NCBI RefSeq assembly: GCF_037076565.1
Contig: NZ_AP029028.1
Span: forward strand, 5,270,001-5,334,000
DNA: 64,000 bases
Reading direction: 5' to 3'
DNA from: Herbaspirillum sp. DW155
Lineage (GTDB): Bacteria; Pseudomonadota; Gammaproteobacteria; Burkholderiales; Burkholderiaceae_D
The notes under the pieces are model-generated. The model had not been told where the DNA came from, did no database searches, and saw only the letters and a program-made list of their open reading frames with translations. A program made the position numbers and the translations under genes. Numbering within the stretch: the stretch's first letter is position 1; each line of letters begins with the position of its first letter. Shown here piece after piece: positions 17,748-26,185 of this stretch.

Positions 17748-19241
17748 ATGGAAAAGATTGCACACTACATCGGCGGCCAACGCGTCGATACCAAGAGCGG
17801 GCGCTACGCCGATGTCTTCAACCCGGCCCGGGGCGTGCCGGTGGCGCAGGTGGCGCTGGGCACGGCCGATGAGGTCGATGCGGCGGTGAAGGCCGGCATG
17901 GCCGCCTTCACGGGCTGGTCCAACACCCCGCCGCTGACGCGCGCACGGGTGATGTTCCGCTTCCTGCAGCTGATGCAGCAACGGGCCGATGACTTCGCCC
18001 GCATCATCGTGCGCGAACACGGCAAGACCTTCTCCGATGCCCAGGGCGAAGTGGCGCGCGGCATCGAGATCGTCGAGTTCGCCGCCGGCATCCCGCAGAT
18101 GCTCAAGGGGGAATACACCGACCAGATCGCCCGTGGCATCGACGCCTGGTCGATGCGCCAGGCGCTGGGCGTGGTGGCCGGCATCACGCCGTTCAACTTC
18201 CCGGCGATGGTGCCGATGTGGATGTTCCCCATCGCCATTGCCTGTGGCAACTGCTTCGTGTTGAAGCCCTCCGAGCGCGATCCCTCGGCTTCGCTGCTGA
18301 TCGCCGATCTCTTGAAGGAAGCCGGCCTGCCCGATGGCGTCTTCAACGTCGTGCAGGGTGACAAGGTGACCGTCGATGCCCTGCTGGATCATCCGCAGGT
18401 CAAGGCCATCAGCTTCGTCGGCTCGACCCCGATTGCGGAATACATCTATGCCCGTGGCTCGGCCAAGGGCAAGCGCGTGCAGGCTTTGGGCGGTGCCAAG
18501 AACCACATGGTGGTGATGCCCGATGCCGACATGCAGCTGGCGGTGGACGCCCTGATGGGCGCGGCCTACGGCTCGGCTGGCGAACGCTGCATGGCGATCT
18601 CGGTGGCGGTGGCCGTGGGCAGCGCCGGTGATGAACTGGTGGCGGCCCTGGCCGAACGTGCGCGCAGCCTGAAGATCAACGAAGGCATGGCCGCCGGTGC
18701 CGAGATGGGCCCGGTGGTGACGGCGGCGGCCAAGGAGCGCATCGAAAGTCTGATCGGCCGTGGCGTGGAAGAAGGCGCAACGCTGGTGGTGGATGGCCGT
18801 GGCTATCAGGTGCCGGGCTTCGAGAAGGGCTTCTTCGTCGGCGGTACCCTGCTCGACCACGTGACGCCGGAGATGACGGTGTACAAGGAAGAGATTTTCG
18901 GCCCGGTGCTGTGCGTGCTGCGCTGCCCGGACATCGCCAGCGCGGTCGAACTGATCAATGCGCACGAGTACGGCAATGGCGTGGCGGTCTACACCCGAGA
19001 CGGCGGCGTGGCGCGCGAGTTCGTGCGCCAGATCGAAGTGGGCATGGTCGGGGTCAACGTGCCGCTGCCGGTGCCGATGGCCTTCAGCAGCTTCGGCGGC
19101 TGGAAGCGCAGTCTCTTCGGCGACCATCACATGTACGGGCCGGAGGGTGTGCGCTTCTATACCCGGGCCAAGGCAGTCATGCAGCGCTGGCCCAATACGG
19201 CCAGTGCCGGTGCGGAATTCGCGTTCCCGCAGATGAAATAA
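17748..19241 (+). CDS. mmsA: Methylmalonate/malonate-semialdehyde dehydrogenase (CoA-acylating)
   Basis: 497 residues, typical for MmsA. It shows the aldehyde-dehydrogenase motifs [30 protein letters not shown], the catalytic Cys in GSAGERCMA, and [11 protein letters not shown]. The family oxidises malonate or methylmalonate semialdehyde with CoA to acetyl-CoA or propionyl-CoA and CO2. It directly follows the beta-alanine transaminase, so the pair completes beta-alanine catabolism. A strong terminator follows. Confidence 0.95.
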   Translation: MEKIAHYIGGQRVDTKSGRYADVFNPARGVPVAQVALGTADEVDAAVKAGMAAFTGWSNTPPLTRARVMFRFLQLMQQRADDFARIIVREHGKTFSDAQGEVARGIEIVEFAAGIPQMLKGEYTDQIARGIDAWSMRQALGVVAGITPFNFPAMVPMWMFPIAIACGNCFVLKPSERDPSASLLIADLLKEAGLPDGVFNVVQGDKVTVDALLDHPQVKAISFVGSTPIAEYIYARGSAKGKRVQALGGAKNHMVVMPDADMQLAVDALMGAAYGSAGERCMAISVAVAVGSAGDELVAALAERARSLKINEGMAAGAEMGPVVTAAAKERIESLIGRGVEEGATLVVDGRGYQVPGFEKGFFVGGTLLDHVTPEMTVYKEEIFGPVLCVLRCPDIASAVELINAHEYGNGVAVYTRDGGVAREFVRQIEVGMVGVNVPLPVPMAFSSFGGWKRSLFGDHHMYGPEGVRFYTRAKAVMQRWPNTASAGAEFAFPQMK

Positions 19242-19249
19242 ACAGGATC

Positions 19250-19278
19250 AACGGCATGAAAATTTCATGCCGTTTTTC
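19250..19278 (+). terminator. Intrinsic terminator of the transaminase-mmsA operon
   Basis: ACGGCATGA pairs with TCATGCCGT around an AAATT loop and is followed by TTTTCTTT, nine bases after the mmsA stop. Confidence 0.85.
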
Positions 19279-19329
19279 TTTGGCGGGTGCGTATGATGAA
19301 AGCCCTGCCCCGCCTTGCTTCGACAGTGT

Positions 19330-19357
19330 TGGTGCAGAAAACGTCAGGCACGGTGCA
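19330..19357 (+). repeat. Copy of the GTGCAGAAAACGTCA element
   Basis: TGGTGCAGAAAACGTCAGGC followed by ACGGTGCA contains two direct copies of GGTGCAGAAA 21 bases apart. It is flanked by imperfect inverted arms (GACAGTGTTG and CAACTGTC). It shares 26 of 28 bases with 13046-13073. Confidence 0.6.
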
Positions 19358-19816
19358 GAAAGGATCAACTGTCCCCAGCCCGCAGGAAGTGAACTGCGGG
19401 CTTGCACAAAAAGTAGCAAACCTTAGAAAACCAGACCGTCGTGGACGACCGGTGGAGACACACCGGCAGCACGGGAGAACGGCAAACCACATTTGGAGAC
19501 ACGCTCTTCGGAGCGGCAGGAGGAGCCCCATGCCGGCTCACGCCACGCGGCGCAAATGTGCGCTGCTGCAGCGTTTTATCGCCCTCACGGCACTGCCTTG
19601 CGTCACGCGCAACAGGCAGCGTATCCCTATTGATCGTCTCTTTTCCGCCGGTGACTGGCGGAGGATTTCCTGCGTCCGCGCAATATTCCCATGCCGTGGT
19701 TTCTTAAGTTTTTCAGAAGACATGGGCATGGAACTTGCGTTGATGAGCGGTAATGCAGTGTTGCGCAATTCCATGGATGTCATCTGTCAATCGTTAGCTT
19801 CGAGGGAGAAACAAGC

Positions 19817-21010
19817 ATGATCAGCCGTCGCAATTTCCTGAAACTGTCCGCACTGGCCGCACCCGGCGCGTTGAGCTACCACGATGTCTTTGCCCAGGCC
19901 GAGAGCATTGCCTTCGGCTGTCCGGTGCCGATGTCCGGGCCCTTTGCCGCCAATGGCAAGTTCGCCGACATGGGCATGAAGCTGGCCTTGCAGAAATACG
20001 GCAAGGTGCTGGGCAAGAGCACCAGCTACATCACCCTCGACACGGAAGGCAAACCCGCCACCGCCGTGCGCAAGATGCAGGAGACCATCGAGAAGGGCAC
20101 GCGCTTCTTCGCCGGTGGCATCCTGTCGGGCGAAGCGCTGGCCATGGGCAAGGAAGCCGACAAGGCCGGCGCGGTCTTCATCACCACCGCAGGGGCCGAT
20201 GAAATCACCGGCAGCGACTGCAACCGCGCCACCTTCCGCTGGTCGGTGCCGACCTTCGGGGCCATCGAGCAGACCGTGCGTCCGCTGCTGGAGAAGCTGC
20301 CCAACGCCAGGCGCTGGTACACCATCACGCCGCAATACGTGTTCGGCGAAGGCCTGCTGTCGGCGGCCAAGAACATCTTCAAGGAAAAGGGCATCGAGCA
20401 TGTGGGCAACAGCTACCACTCGCTGACCGAAAAGGAATTCTCCGGCTATCTCACCAATGCCATGGCGGCCAAGCCGGACGTGCTGCTGCTGCTGAACTTC
20501 GGATCGCAATCTTCGGACACGCTGCGCCAGGCGGTCAGCTTCGGCATGAAGAACAACTGCACCATCCTCATGGCCTGGGCCTCGGGGCTGGAGCAGTTCG
20601 AAACCCTGGGCGCGGACATCTGCGAGGGCGTCTACTTCGGCGCGCAGTACTGGCACGCCATCGATTCGCCCTTCAACAAGGAATTCGTCAAGCTGGTCAA
20701 CGACAGCCTCAAGATCGATCCCAACTACAGCCTGGCCGGCTCCTACATCTGTACCAAGATCATCCTGGACGCCATCATCAAGGCCAACAGCACCGACCCC
20801 AAGGCGGTGATCGCGGCCATGGAAGGCATGAAGTACGAGGGCTTGACCGGCACCGAGGAAATCCGCAAGGGCGACCATCAGGTCATCAAGAACTACTACC
20901 TGCTCAAGGGCAAGGCCAAGGCGAAGATGGCCAACAAGAACGACTATGCGGACATCGTTTCTTCCGGCAAGTCCTTCCTGCCGCTGGAGAAGACGCAGTG
21001 CAAGCTGTGA
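19817..21010 (+). CDS. ABC transporter substrate-binding protein, branched-chain amino acid/amide type
   Basis: 397 residues. The N-terminus MISRRNFLKLSALAAPGALS is a twin-arginine signal (SRRNFLK), so export by Tat is expected. The mature part is a type-I periplasmic binding fold of the LivJ/AmiC/UrtA group (AFGCPVPMSGPFAANGKFAD, DTEGKPATAVRKMQE, FITTAGADEITG). GAGGGAGAAA precedes the ATG. It is the first gene of a five-component importer. The ligand cannot be read; downstream hydrolases suggest a ureido or amide compound. Confidence 0.93.
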   Translation: MISRRNFLKLSALAAPGALSYHDVFAQAESIAFGCPVPMSGPFAANGKFADMGMKLALQKYGKVLGKSTSYITLDTEGKPATAVRKMQETIEKGTRFFAGGILSGEALAMGKEADKAGAVFITTAGADEITGSDCNRATFRWSVPTFGAIEQTVRPLLEKLPNARRWYTITPQYVFGEGLLSAAKNIFKEKGIEHVGNSYHSLTEKEFSGYLTNAMAAKPDVLLLLNFGSQSSDTLRQAVSFGMKNNCTILMAWASGLEQFETLGADICEGVYFGAQYWHAIDSPFNKEFVKLVNDSLKIDPNYSLAGSYICTKIILDAIIKANSTDPKAVIAAMEGMKYEGLTGTEEIRKGDHQVIKNYYLLKGKAKAKMANKNDYADIVSSGKSFLPLEKTQCKL

Positions 21011-21062
21011 TGTGGTGCTGATGTGGCGCTGATGGAGCGCTGACATGGCGCTGATGGGGCTG
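21008..21062. repeat. Five tandem 11-base repeats after the binding-protein stop
   Basis: Units TGATGTGGTGC, TGATGTGGCGC, TGATGGAGCGC, TGACATGGCGC and TGATGGGGCTG follow each other exactly. The first unit starts at the stop codon of the substrate-binding gene. Confidence 0.8.
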
Positions 21063-21085
21063 TGCTGACGTCGGGCACGCCCCAC

Positions 21086-21194
21086 CCGTTCGGACTGAGT
21101 AGACCCGCAGGGTCGTATCGAAGGCGCGCCGTCCGACATGCAAAGGGAGTCACGCCTTCGATACGCCGCTGGCGCGGCTACTCAGTCCGAACGG
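21086..21194. repeat. Inverted pair of REP-like elements
   Basis: The left arm (21086-21126) starts CCGTTCGGACTGAGTAG and ends CGTATCGAAGGCG; the right arm (21153-21194) is its reverse, CGCCTTCGATACG ... CTACTCAGTCCGAACGG. Each arm has its own small inner hairpin, and 26 bases separate them. The same element occurs as pairs at 24620-24858 and 56469-56573. It separates the binding-protein gene from the permease genes and could end or attenuate the transcript. Confidence 0.85.
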
Positions 21195-21238
21195 TAGTCG
21201 AACCATTACTGAACTTCTTTGTTCCCTCACGAGGTTCC

Positions 21239-22105
21239 ATGAACATCTATCTGCTGCAGATCGCCAATGGCGTGGGCATCGGCATGCTCTACTTCCTGCT
21301 GGCGGTGGGCCTGTCGATCGTCTTCGGCCTGCTGCGCTTCGTCAATTTCTCGCATGGCGCCTTCTTCCTGCTGGGTGCTTATCTCTGTTACGAGGCCACC
21401 AGTCGCGGCCTGGATTTCTGGTGGTCGCTCTTCATCGCCCCCGTCGTCGTGGGCCTGTTCGCGTGGGTGGTGGAGCGCTTCGTGCTGCGCCACGTCTATG
21501 CGCTGCCGCATCACTTCCACATCCTTTTTACGGTCGGCATGGCGCTGGTGATACAGGAAGCCGTGATCTCCGCATGGGGACCGCTGGGCAACAACGTCGC
21601 TCCGCCTGATCTGCTGCAGGGTGTGGTGATGTGGGGTGGCTTCGTCTATCCCAAGTACCGCCTCTTCGTCATCGGGCTGACGGCCGTCATGGCGCTGCTC
21701 TTGTGGTGGGTGCTGGAAGGCACGCGCCTGGGCTCGATCGTGCGGGCCGGGTCGGAATCGACCGAAATGGTCAGCCTCTTGGGCCTGAACATCCAGCGCA
21801 TCTTCAGCCTGGTCTTCGCCCTGGGCGCGGCCACGGCTGGTCTGGCCGGTGCGCTGGCCGCACCGATACGCGGCGCCGATCCCTTCATGGGCGTGGAAGC
21901 CTTGGGCATCGCCTTCGTGGTGGTGGTGGTGGGCGGGCTGGGCAGCTTCTGGGGCGCGCTCATTGGCGGCATCCTGGTGGGCATCGTGCAGAGCGTGATG
22001 AGCACGGTCTGGTCCGAGGGCGCGCACCTGATGATCTATGTCGCGATGGCGGCCGTGATGCTGTTGCGTCCGAACGGCTTGCTGGGCCGGCCCGGCGCGG
22101 CCTGA
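21239..22105 (+). CDS. Branched-chain-type ABC transporter permease, LivH family
   Basis: 288 residues with about eight hydrophobic helices and the LivH signatures LLAVGLSIVFGLLRFVNFSHGAF and GLAGALAAPIRGADPFMG. The ATG at 21239 has GAGG five bases before it; the frame opens further upstream, but only through the REP-like pair. It acts in the inner membrane with the LivM-, LivG- and LivF-type subunits that follow. Confidence 0.93.
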   Translation: MNIYLLQIANGVGIGMLYFLLAVGLSIVFGLLRFVNFSHGAFFLLGAYLCYEATSRGLDFWWSLFIAPVVVGLFAWVVERFVLRHVYALPHHFHILFTVGMALVIQEAVISAWGPLGNNVAPPDLLQGVVMWGGFVYPKYRLFVIGLTAVMALLLWWVLEGTRLGSIVRAGSESTEMVSLLGLNIQRIFSLVFALGAATAGLAGALAAPIRGADPFMGVEALGIAFVVVVVGGLGSFWGALIGGILVGIVQSVMSTVWSEGAHLMIYVAMAAVMLLRPNGLLGRPGAA

Positions 22106-22122
22106 TGTGGTTTGACGCACGT

Positions 22123-22137
22123 TGACGTTTTCTGCAC
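22123..22137 (-). repeat. Inverted copy of the GTGCAGAAAACGTCA element
   Basis: TGACGTTTTCTGCAC, the exact reverse complement of the 15-base core at 14468 and 19332, sits just before the ribosome site of the LivM-type gene. Confidence 0.6.
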
Positions 22138-22147
22138 AGAGGCTTTC

Positions 22148-23146
22148 ATGAAACAGATTGCGCATTTCCGTTACACCCTGCTGGCCGCGGCCGTGGTGCT
22201 GTTGCTGCCGCTGCTGCTGCCCTCCGGCACGCTGGCCACCGAAGTGCTGGTGTTCGCATTGGCCGCGCTGGGCTGCAACCTGCTGCTGGGCTATACCGGC
22301 CTGATGTCCTTCGGCCAGGGCATCTTCTTTGGCGTGGGCAGCTATACCGCCGGCGTGGTGCTGCTGCAGTTCAAGCTCGCCCTGCTGCCGGCACTGGCCC
22401 TGGCGGCCCTCGGTGGCGCGCTGGTGGCGCTGCTGGTGGGCTGGTTCTCGATCCGCCAGCGCGGCACCTACTTCGTGATGCTCACGCTGGCCTTCGCCCA
22501 GATGTTTTACTTCCTGGCCTATACGATGAAGGACGTGACCGGTGGCGACAACGGCCTGCTGGACATCCCGCGTCCGCCCCTGTCGCTGTTCGGGCTGACA
22601 CTGCTGCCGACCACTTCTTCGTGGCAGTACTACACGGTGGTGGCGATCCTGTTCGTGCTGGTGTTCTGGCTGCTGCAGCGGGTGGTCGATTCGGTGCTGG
22701 GCAAGACCCTGCTGGCGGTGCGCGAGAATGAAGCGCGTGCCTCGGCGCTGGGCTATGACGTGCGGCTGCTGAAGTTGGCGGCCTTCGTGATCTCGGGCGC
22801 GGTGACGGGTCTGGCCGGTGGACTGCACGCGATGATGACCGGCGTGGCCCCACTCTCCAACATCGAATACCACACCAGCGAAGCGATTCTCGTGATGACC
22901 GTCATCGGCGGCACCGGCAACCTGTTTGCCTCGGTGCTGGGGGCGAGCTTCTACGTGCTGGTGGGTAACTGGCTCTCCACGCTGTGGCCGCGCTGGCTGA
23001 TGCTGCTGGGGCTGCTGTTGATTGCAGTGAGCCTCTACATGCAGAAGGGCCTGTTCGGCCTCGCGATGAAGATCATCGATGCCGTGCGCGGCCACAAGGA
23101 AGACGCTGCACAAGGCGCCACCGTGACCAAGGAGAAGCACTCATGA
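22148..23146 (+). CDS. Branched-chain-type ABC transporter permease, LivM family
   Basis: 332 residues, polytopic, with the LivM motifs GYTGLMSFGQGIFFGVGSYTAG and AVRENEARASALGYDVRLLKLAAFVISGAVTGLAGGL. AGAGG precedes the ATG at 22148. The stop overlaps the start of the next ATPase gene (ATGA), so translation is coupled. Confidence 0.93.
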   Translation: MKQIAHFRYTLLAAAVVLLLPLLLPSGTLATEVLVFALAALGCNLLLGYTGLMSFGQGIFFGVGSYTAGVVLLQFKLALLPALALAALGGALVALLVGWFSIRQRGTYFVMLTLAFAQMFYFLAYTMKDVTGGDNGLLDIPRPPLSLFGLTLLPTTSSWQYYTVVAILFVLVFWLLQRVVDSVLGKTLLAVRENEARASALGYDVRLLKLAAFVISGAVTGLAGGLHAMMTGVAPLSNIEYHTSEAILVMTVIGGTGNLFASVLGASFYVLVGNWLSTLWPRWLMLLGLLLIAVSLYMQKGLFGLAMKIIDAVRGHKEDAAQGATVTKEKHS

Positions 23147-23906
23147 ACCGCCCCATCCTGCAGGCGGTGAACGTGACCAAGCGCTATGGCAAGTTCACCG
23201 CCGTCAACGACATCACGCTCGATATCGAGGCCGGCACCGTCCATTCGGTGATCGGTCCCAATGGTGCGGGCAAGACCACGCTGTTCCATACGCTGACCGG
23301 CACCACGCCCATCACCGAGGGCAGCATCCTGGTCGAAGGCGAGGAAGTGGCGCATCTGCCGGGCAATCGCCGCGTGCAGAAGGGATTGGCGCGCTCCTTC
23401 CAGGTGACCAGCCTGTTCCCCAACCTGAGCGTGCGCGAGAACCTGCGGCTGGCTGCGCAGGGCCGCGCACCGCTGGCCGCATTGAATCCCTGGAAACGTG
23501 CCGAACAATTCACCGCCGCATGCGCGCTGGCCGATGCGCTGGTGGAACGCCTGTCCCTGCAGGCGGTGGCGGCACGGGCCTGTGCAGAACTTTCACATGG
23601 CCAGCAACGCCGGCTGGAAGTGGGCATGGCCATGGCCGGGCGACCCAAGGTGATTTTTCTGGATGAGCCGACCTCGGGCATGGGCATCGACGACATCGCC
23701 GGGATGAAGCAGCTCATCCACGGACTGCGGCGCGACTACACGGTGGTGCTGATCGAACACAACATGGATATCGTGATGGATATCTCGGACCGCATCACGG
23801 TGATGCAGCTGGGCCAGATCCTGGCGCAGGGCAAGCCGGCCGAGATCCGCAGCGATGAGCGCGTACGCCGGGCCTATCTCGGCAGCATGATCACGGGAGG
23901 CAAAGC

Positions 23907-23910
<4 letters not shown>
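23143..23910 (+). CDS. ABC transporter ATP-binding protein, LivG family
   Basis: 255 residues with Walker A GPNGAGKTT, Q-loop, signature LSHGQQRRLEVG, Walker B VIFLDEPTSGMG and the H-loop EHNMD. The signature starts LSHGQ, as in LivG-type subunits. The ATG overlaps the permease stop and has AAGGAG before it; its own stop overlaps the LivF-type start. Confidence 0.94.
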
Positions 23911-24611
<701 letters not shown>

Positions 24612-24619
24612 GGACGGCG

Positions 24620-24858
24620 CGCCTTCGATACGCCGCTGCGCGGCTACTCAGGACGAACGGGGAGTGGATGACTCACCTCCCATAACGGGGAGTGGATGAC
24701 GCACCTCTCGTAACGGGGAGTGGATGACCCACCTCCCGTAACGGCGAGTGGATGACCCACCTCCCATAACGGCGAGTGGATGCCTCACCTCCCGTAACGG
24801 TGAGTGGATGACCCACCTCCCGTTCGTCCTGAGTAGGCCGAAGGCCGTATCGAAGGCG
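24620..24858. repeat. Second inverted pair of REP-like elements enclosing a tandem array
   Basis: The left arm (24620-24660) is CGCCTTCGATACG, an inner CCGCTGCGCGG hairpin, then CTACTCAGGACGAACGG. The right arm (24820-24858) is CCGTTCGTCCTGAGTAG, an inner GGCCGAAGGCC hairpin, then CGTATCGAAGGCG. Between and overlapping them lies the 28-base array. The pair occupies the gap between the LivF-type and hydrolase genes. Confidence 0.85.
24657..24824. repeat. Six tandem 28-base repeats
   Basis: Six units start with ACGG at 24657, 24685, 24713, 24741, 24769 and 24797 and share AGTGGATG..CACCTC. They differ at only a few positions. Each junction (CTCCCGTAACGGGGAG) is nearly palindromic, so the array can form a chain of hairpins. 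There are no unique spacers, so it is not a CRISPR. It is likely to vary in copy number between strains. Confidence 0.9.
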
Positions 24859-24888
24859 CACCGACAACAAATCAAACAAGGAATCAAG

Positions 24889-26148
24889 ATGAACATGAAA
24901 ACCGACACCTCCACCCTGCGCATCGACGGCACGCGCCTGTGGGACTCACTGATGGAACTGGCCCGCATCGGCGGCACCGCCAAGGGCGGCGTCTGCCGCC
25001 TGGCCCTGACCGACCTCGACAAACAGGGCCGTGATCTGGTCACATCCTGGGCGCGTGCCGAAGGCATGAGCGTGGCGGTGGACCAGATCGGCAACATCTT
25101 CATGCGCCGCCCCGGCCGCAACAATGCCCTGCCCCCGGTGATGACCGGTTCGCACATCGACACGCAACCCACCGGCGGCAAGTTCGACGGCAACTATGGC
25201 GTGCTCTCCGGCATCGAGGTGATCCGCACCCTGAACCAGCACAACATCCAGACCGAGGCCCCCATCGAGGTGGCGGTATGGACCAACGAAGAAGGCTCGC
25301 GCTTCGTGCCGGTGATGATGGGCTCGGGTGTCTTCTGCGGGGCCTTCACGCTGGAGCATGCCTACAACGCCACCGATATCGACGGCAAGAAGGTGCGCGA
25401 CGAACTGGAACGCATCGGCTATATCGGCGAGCAGGTCTGTGGCGATCATCCCATCGGTGCGTATTACGAGGCGCACATCGAACAGGGACCGGTGCTGGAA
25501 AATGCCGATACCGTCATCGGTGTGGTGCCGGCAGTGCTGGGATTGTCGTGGTACGACTGTACGGTCACCGGTTTTGAATCGCATGCCGGGCCGACCCCGA
25601 TGGAAATCCGCAAGGATGCGCTGCAGGTCTCGACCTACATCATGCAGGAGGTGGTGGCCATCGCCCATCGCTATCCGCCTTATGGACGCGGCACGGTGGG
25701 CCAGGTGCAGGTGATGCCCAACAGCCGCAACGTGATTCCGGGGCAGGTGAAGTTTTCCATCGACCTGCGCAACGTCAGCGAGGAGTCGCTCACGCGCATG
25801 CATGAAGACCTGCTGGCCTATCTGGAAGCGATGCGCAAGAAGACCGGGCTGTCCATCGAACTGGAGCGGGTGTCGTACTTCCCGCCCTGCCCCTTCCACC
25901 CGGAGTGCGTGGGCAATGTGCGCGCCGCCTCTGCCGCGCTGGGCTACAAGACCATGGATGTGGTCTCCGGCGCCGGACATGACGCCATCTATGCCGCGCG
26001 ACTGGCACCGGCCGGGATGATCTTCGTGCCCTGCAAGGATGGGGTCTCCCACAACGAGATCGAAGACGCCCGTCCCGAACACCTGGAAGCCGGCTGCAAC
26101 GTGCTGTTGCAGGCCATGCTGGCCAGTGCGGGCGTGGTCGCCGCGTGA
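24889..26148 (+). CDS. M20-family N-carbamoyl amidohydrolase (beta-ureidopropionase/carbamoylase type)
   Basis: 419 residues. Metal-site motifs of the hydantoinase/carbamoylase group are all present: GSHIDTQPTGGKFDGNYG, TNEEGSRF, EAHIEQGPVLE, SGAGHDA and SHNE. Relatives cleave the carbamoyl group of N-carbamoyl amino acids, N-carbamoyl-beta-alanine or allantoate to amine, CO2 and ammonia. AAGGA lies before ATG 24889. Given the beta-alanine genes upstream, N-carbamoyl-beta-alanine is an attractive substrate, but this is inference. Confidence 0.9.
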   Translation: MNMKTDTSTLRIDGTRLWDSLMELARIGGTAKGGVCRLALTDLDKQGRDLVTSWARAEGMSVAVDQIGNIFMRRPGRNNALPPVMTGSHIDTQPTGGKFDGNYGVLSGIEVIRTLNQHNIQTEAPIEVAVWTNEEGSRFVPVMMGSGVFCGAFTLEHAYNATDIDGKKVRDELERIGYIGEQVCGDHPIGAYYEAHIEQGPVLENADTVIGVVPAVLGLSWYDCTVTGFESHAGPTPMEIRKDALQVSTYIMQEVVAIAHRYPPYGRGTVGQVQVMPNSRNVIPGQVKFSIDLRNVSEESLTRMHEDLLAYLEAMRKKTGLSIELERVSYFPPCPFHPECVGNVRAASAALGYKTMDVVSGAGHDAIYAARLAPAGMIFVPCKDGVSHNEIEDARPEHLEAGCNVLLQAMLASAGVVAA

Positions 26149-26185
26149 GCGGTGCATGAAAACAGATTGATGCAAAAAACTGAAC

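Larger units (their letters stand above)
19242..19816. other. 575-base intergenic region with hairpins and repeats
   Basis: No convincing gene is present; the frames that are open have shadow-like composition. It holds the mmsA terminator, the element at 19330-19357, and a run of hairpins: 19379-19400 (CCCGCAG/CTGCGGG), 19438-19449 (GTCG/CGAC), 19449-19466 (CCGGTG/CACCGG) and 19503-19514 (GCTC-TTCG-GAGC). TGGAGACAC occurs twice. The arrangement looks like a structured leader for the transporter operon, but I cannot match it to a riboswitch class. Confidence 0.5.

Noticed and set aside
19438-19514. Known riboswitch (glycine, guanidine or TPP class)
   Set aside because: Several hairpins and purine-rich joints are present, but the conserved core sequences of these classes are missing.
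19287-19820. 177-codon frame in the gap before the importer
   Set aside because: No signal peptide, domain or ribosome site; it reads through the repeat element and hairpins and overlaps the next gene's start.
21062-21238. Upstream extension of the LivH-type permease
   Set aside because: The extra 59 codons translate the REP-like pair; the ATG at 21239 has a proper ribosome site and the usual family start.
24657-24824. CRISPR-like array of 28-base repeats
   Set aside because: The repeats are directly contiguous without unique spacers, and there are no cas genes nearby.
24648-25193. 181-codon minus-strand frame
   Set aside because: Its repetitive part is only the translation of the 28-base array, and the rest is antisense to the amidohydrolase.
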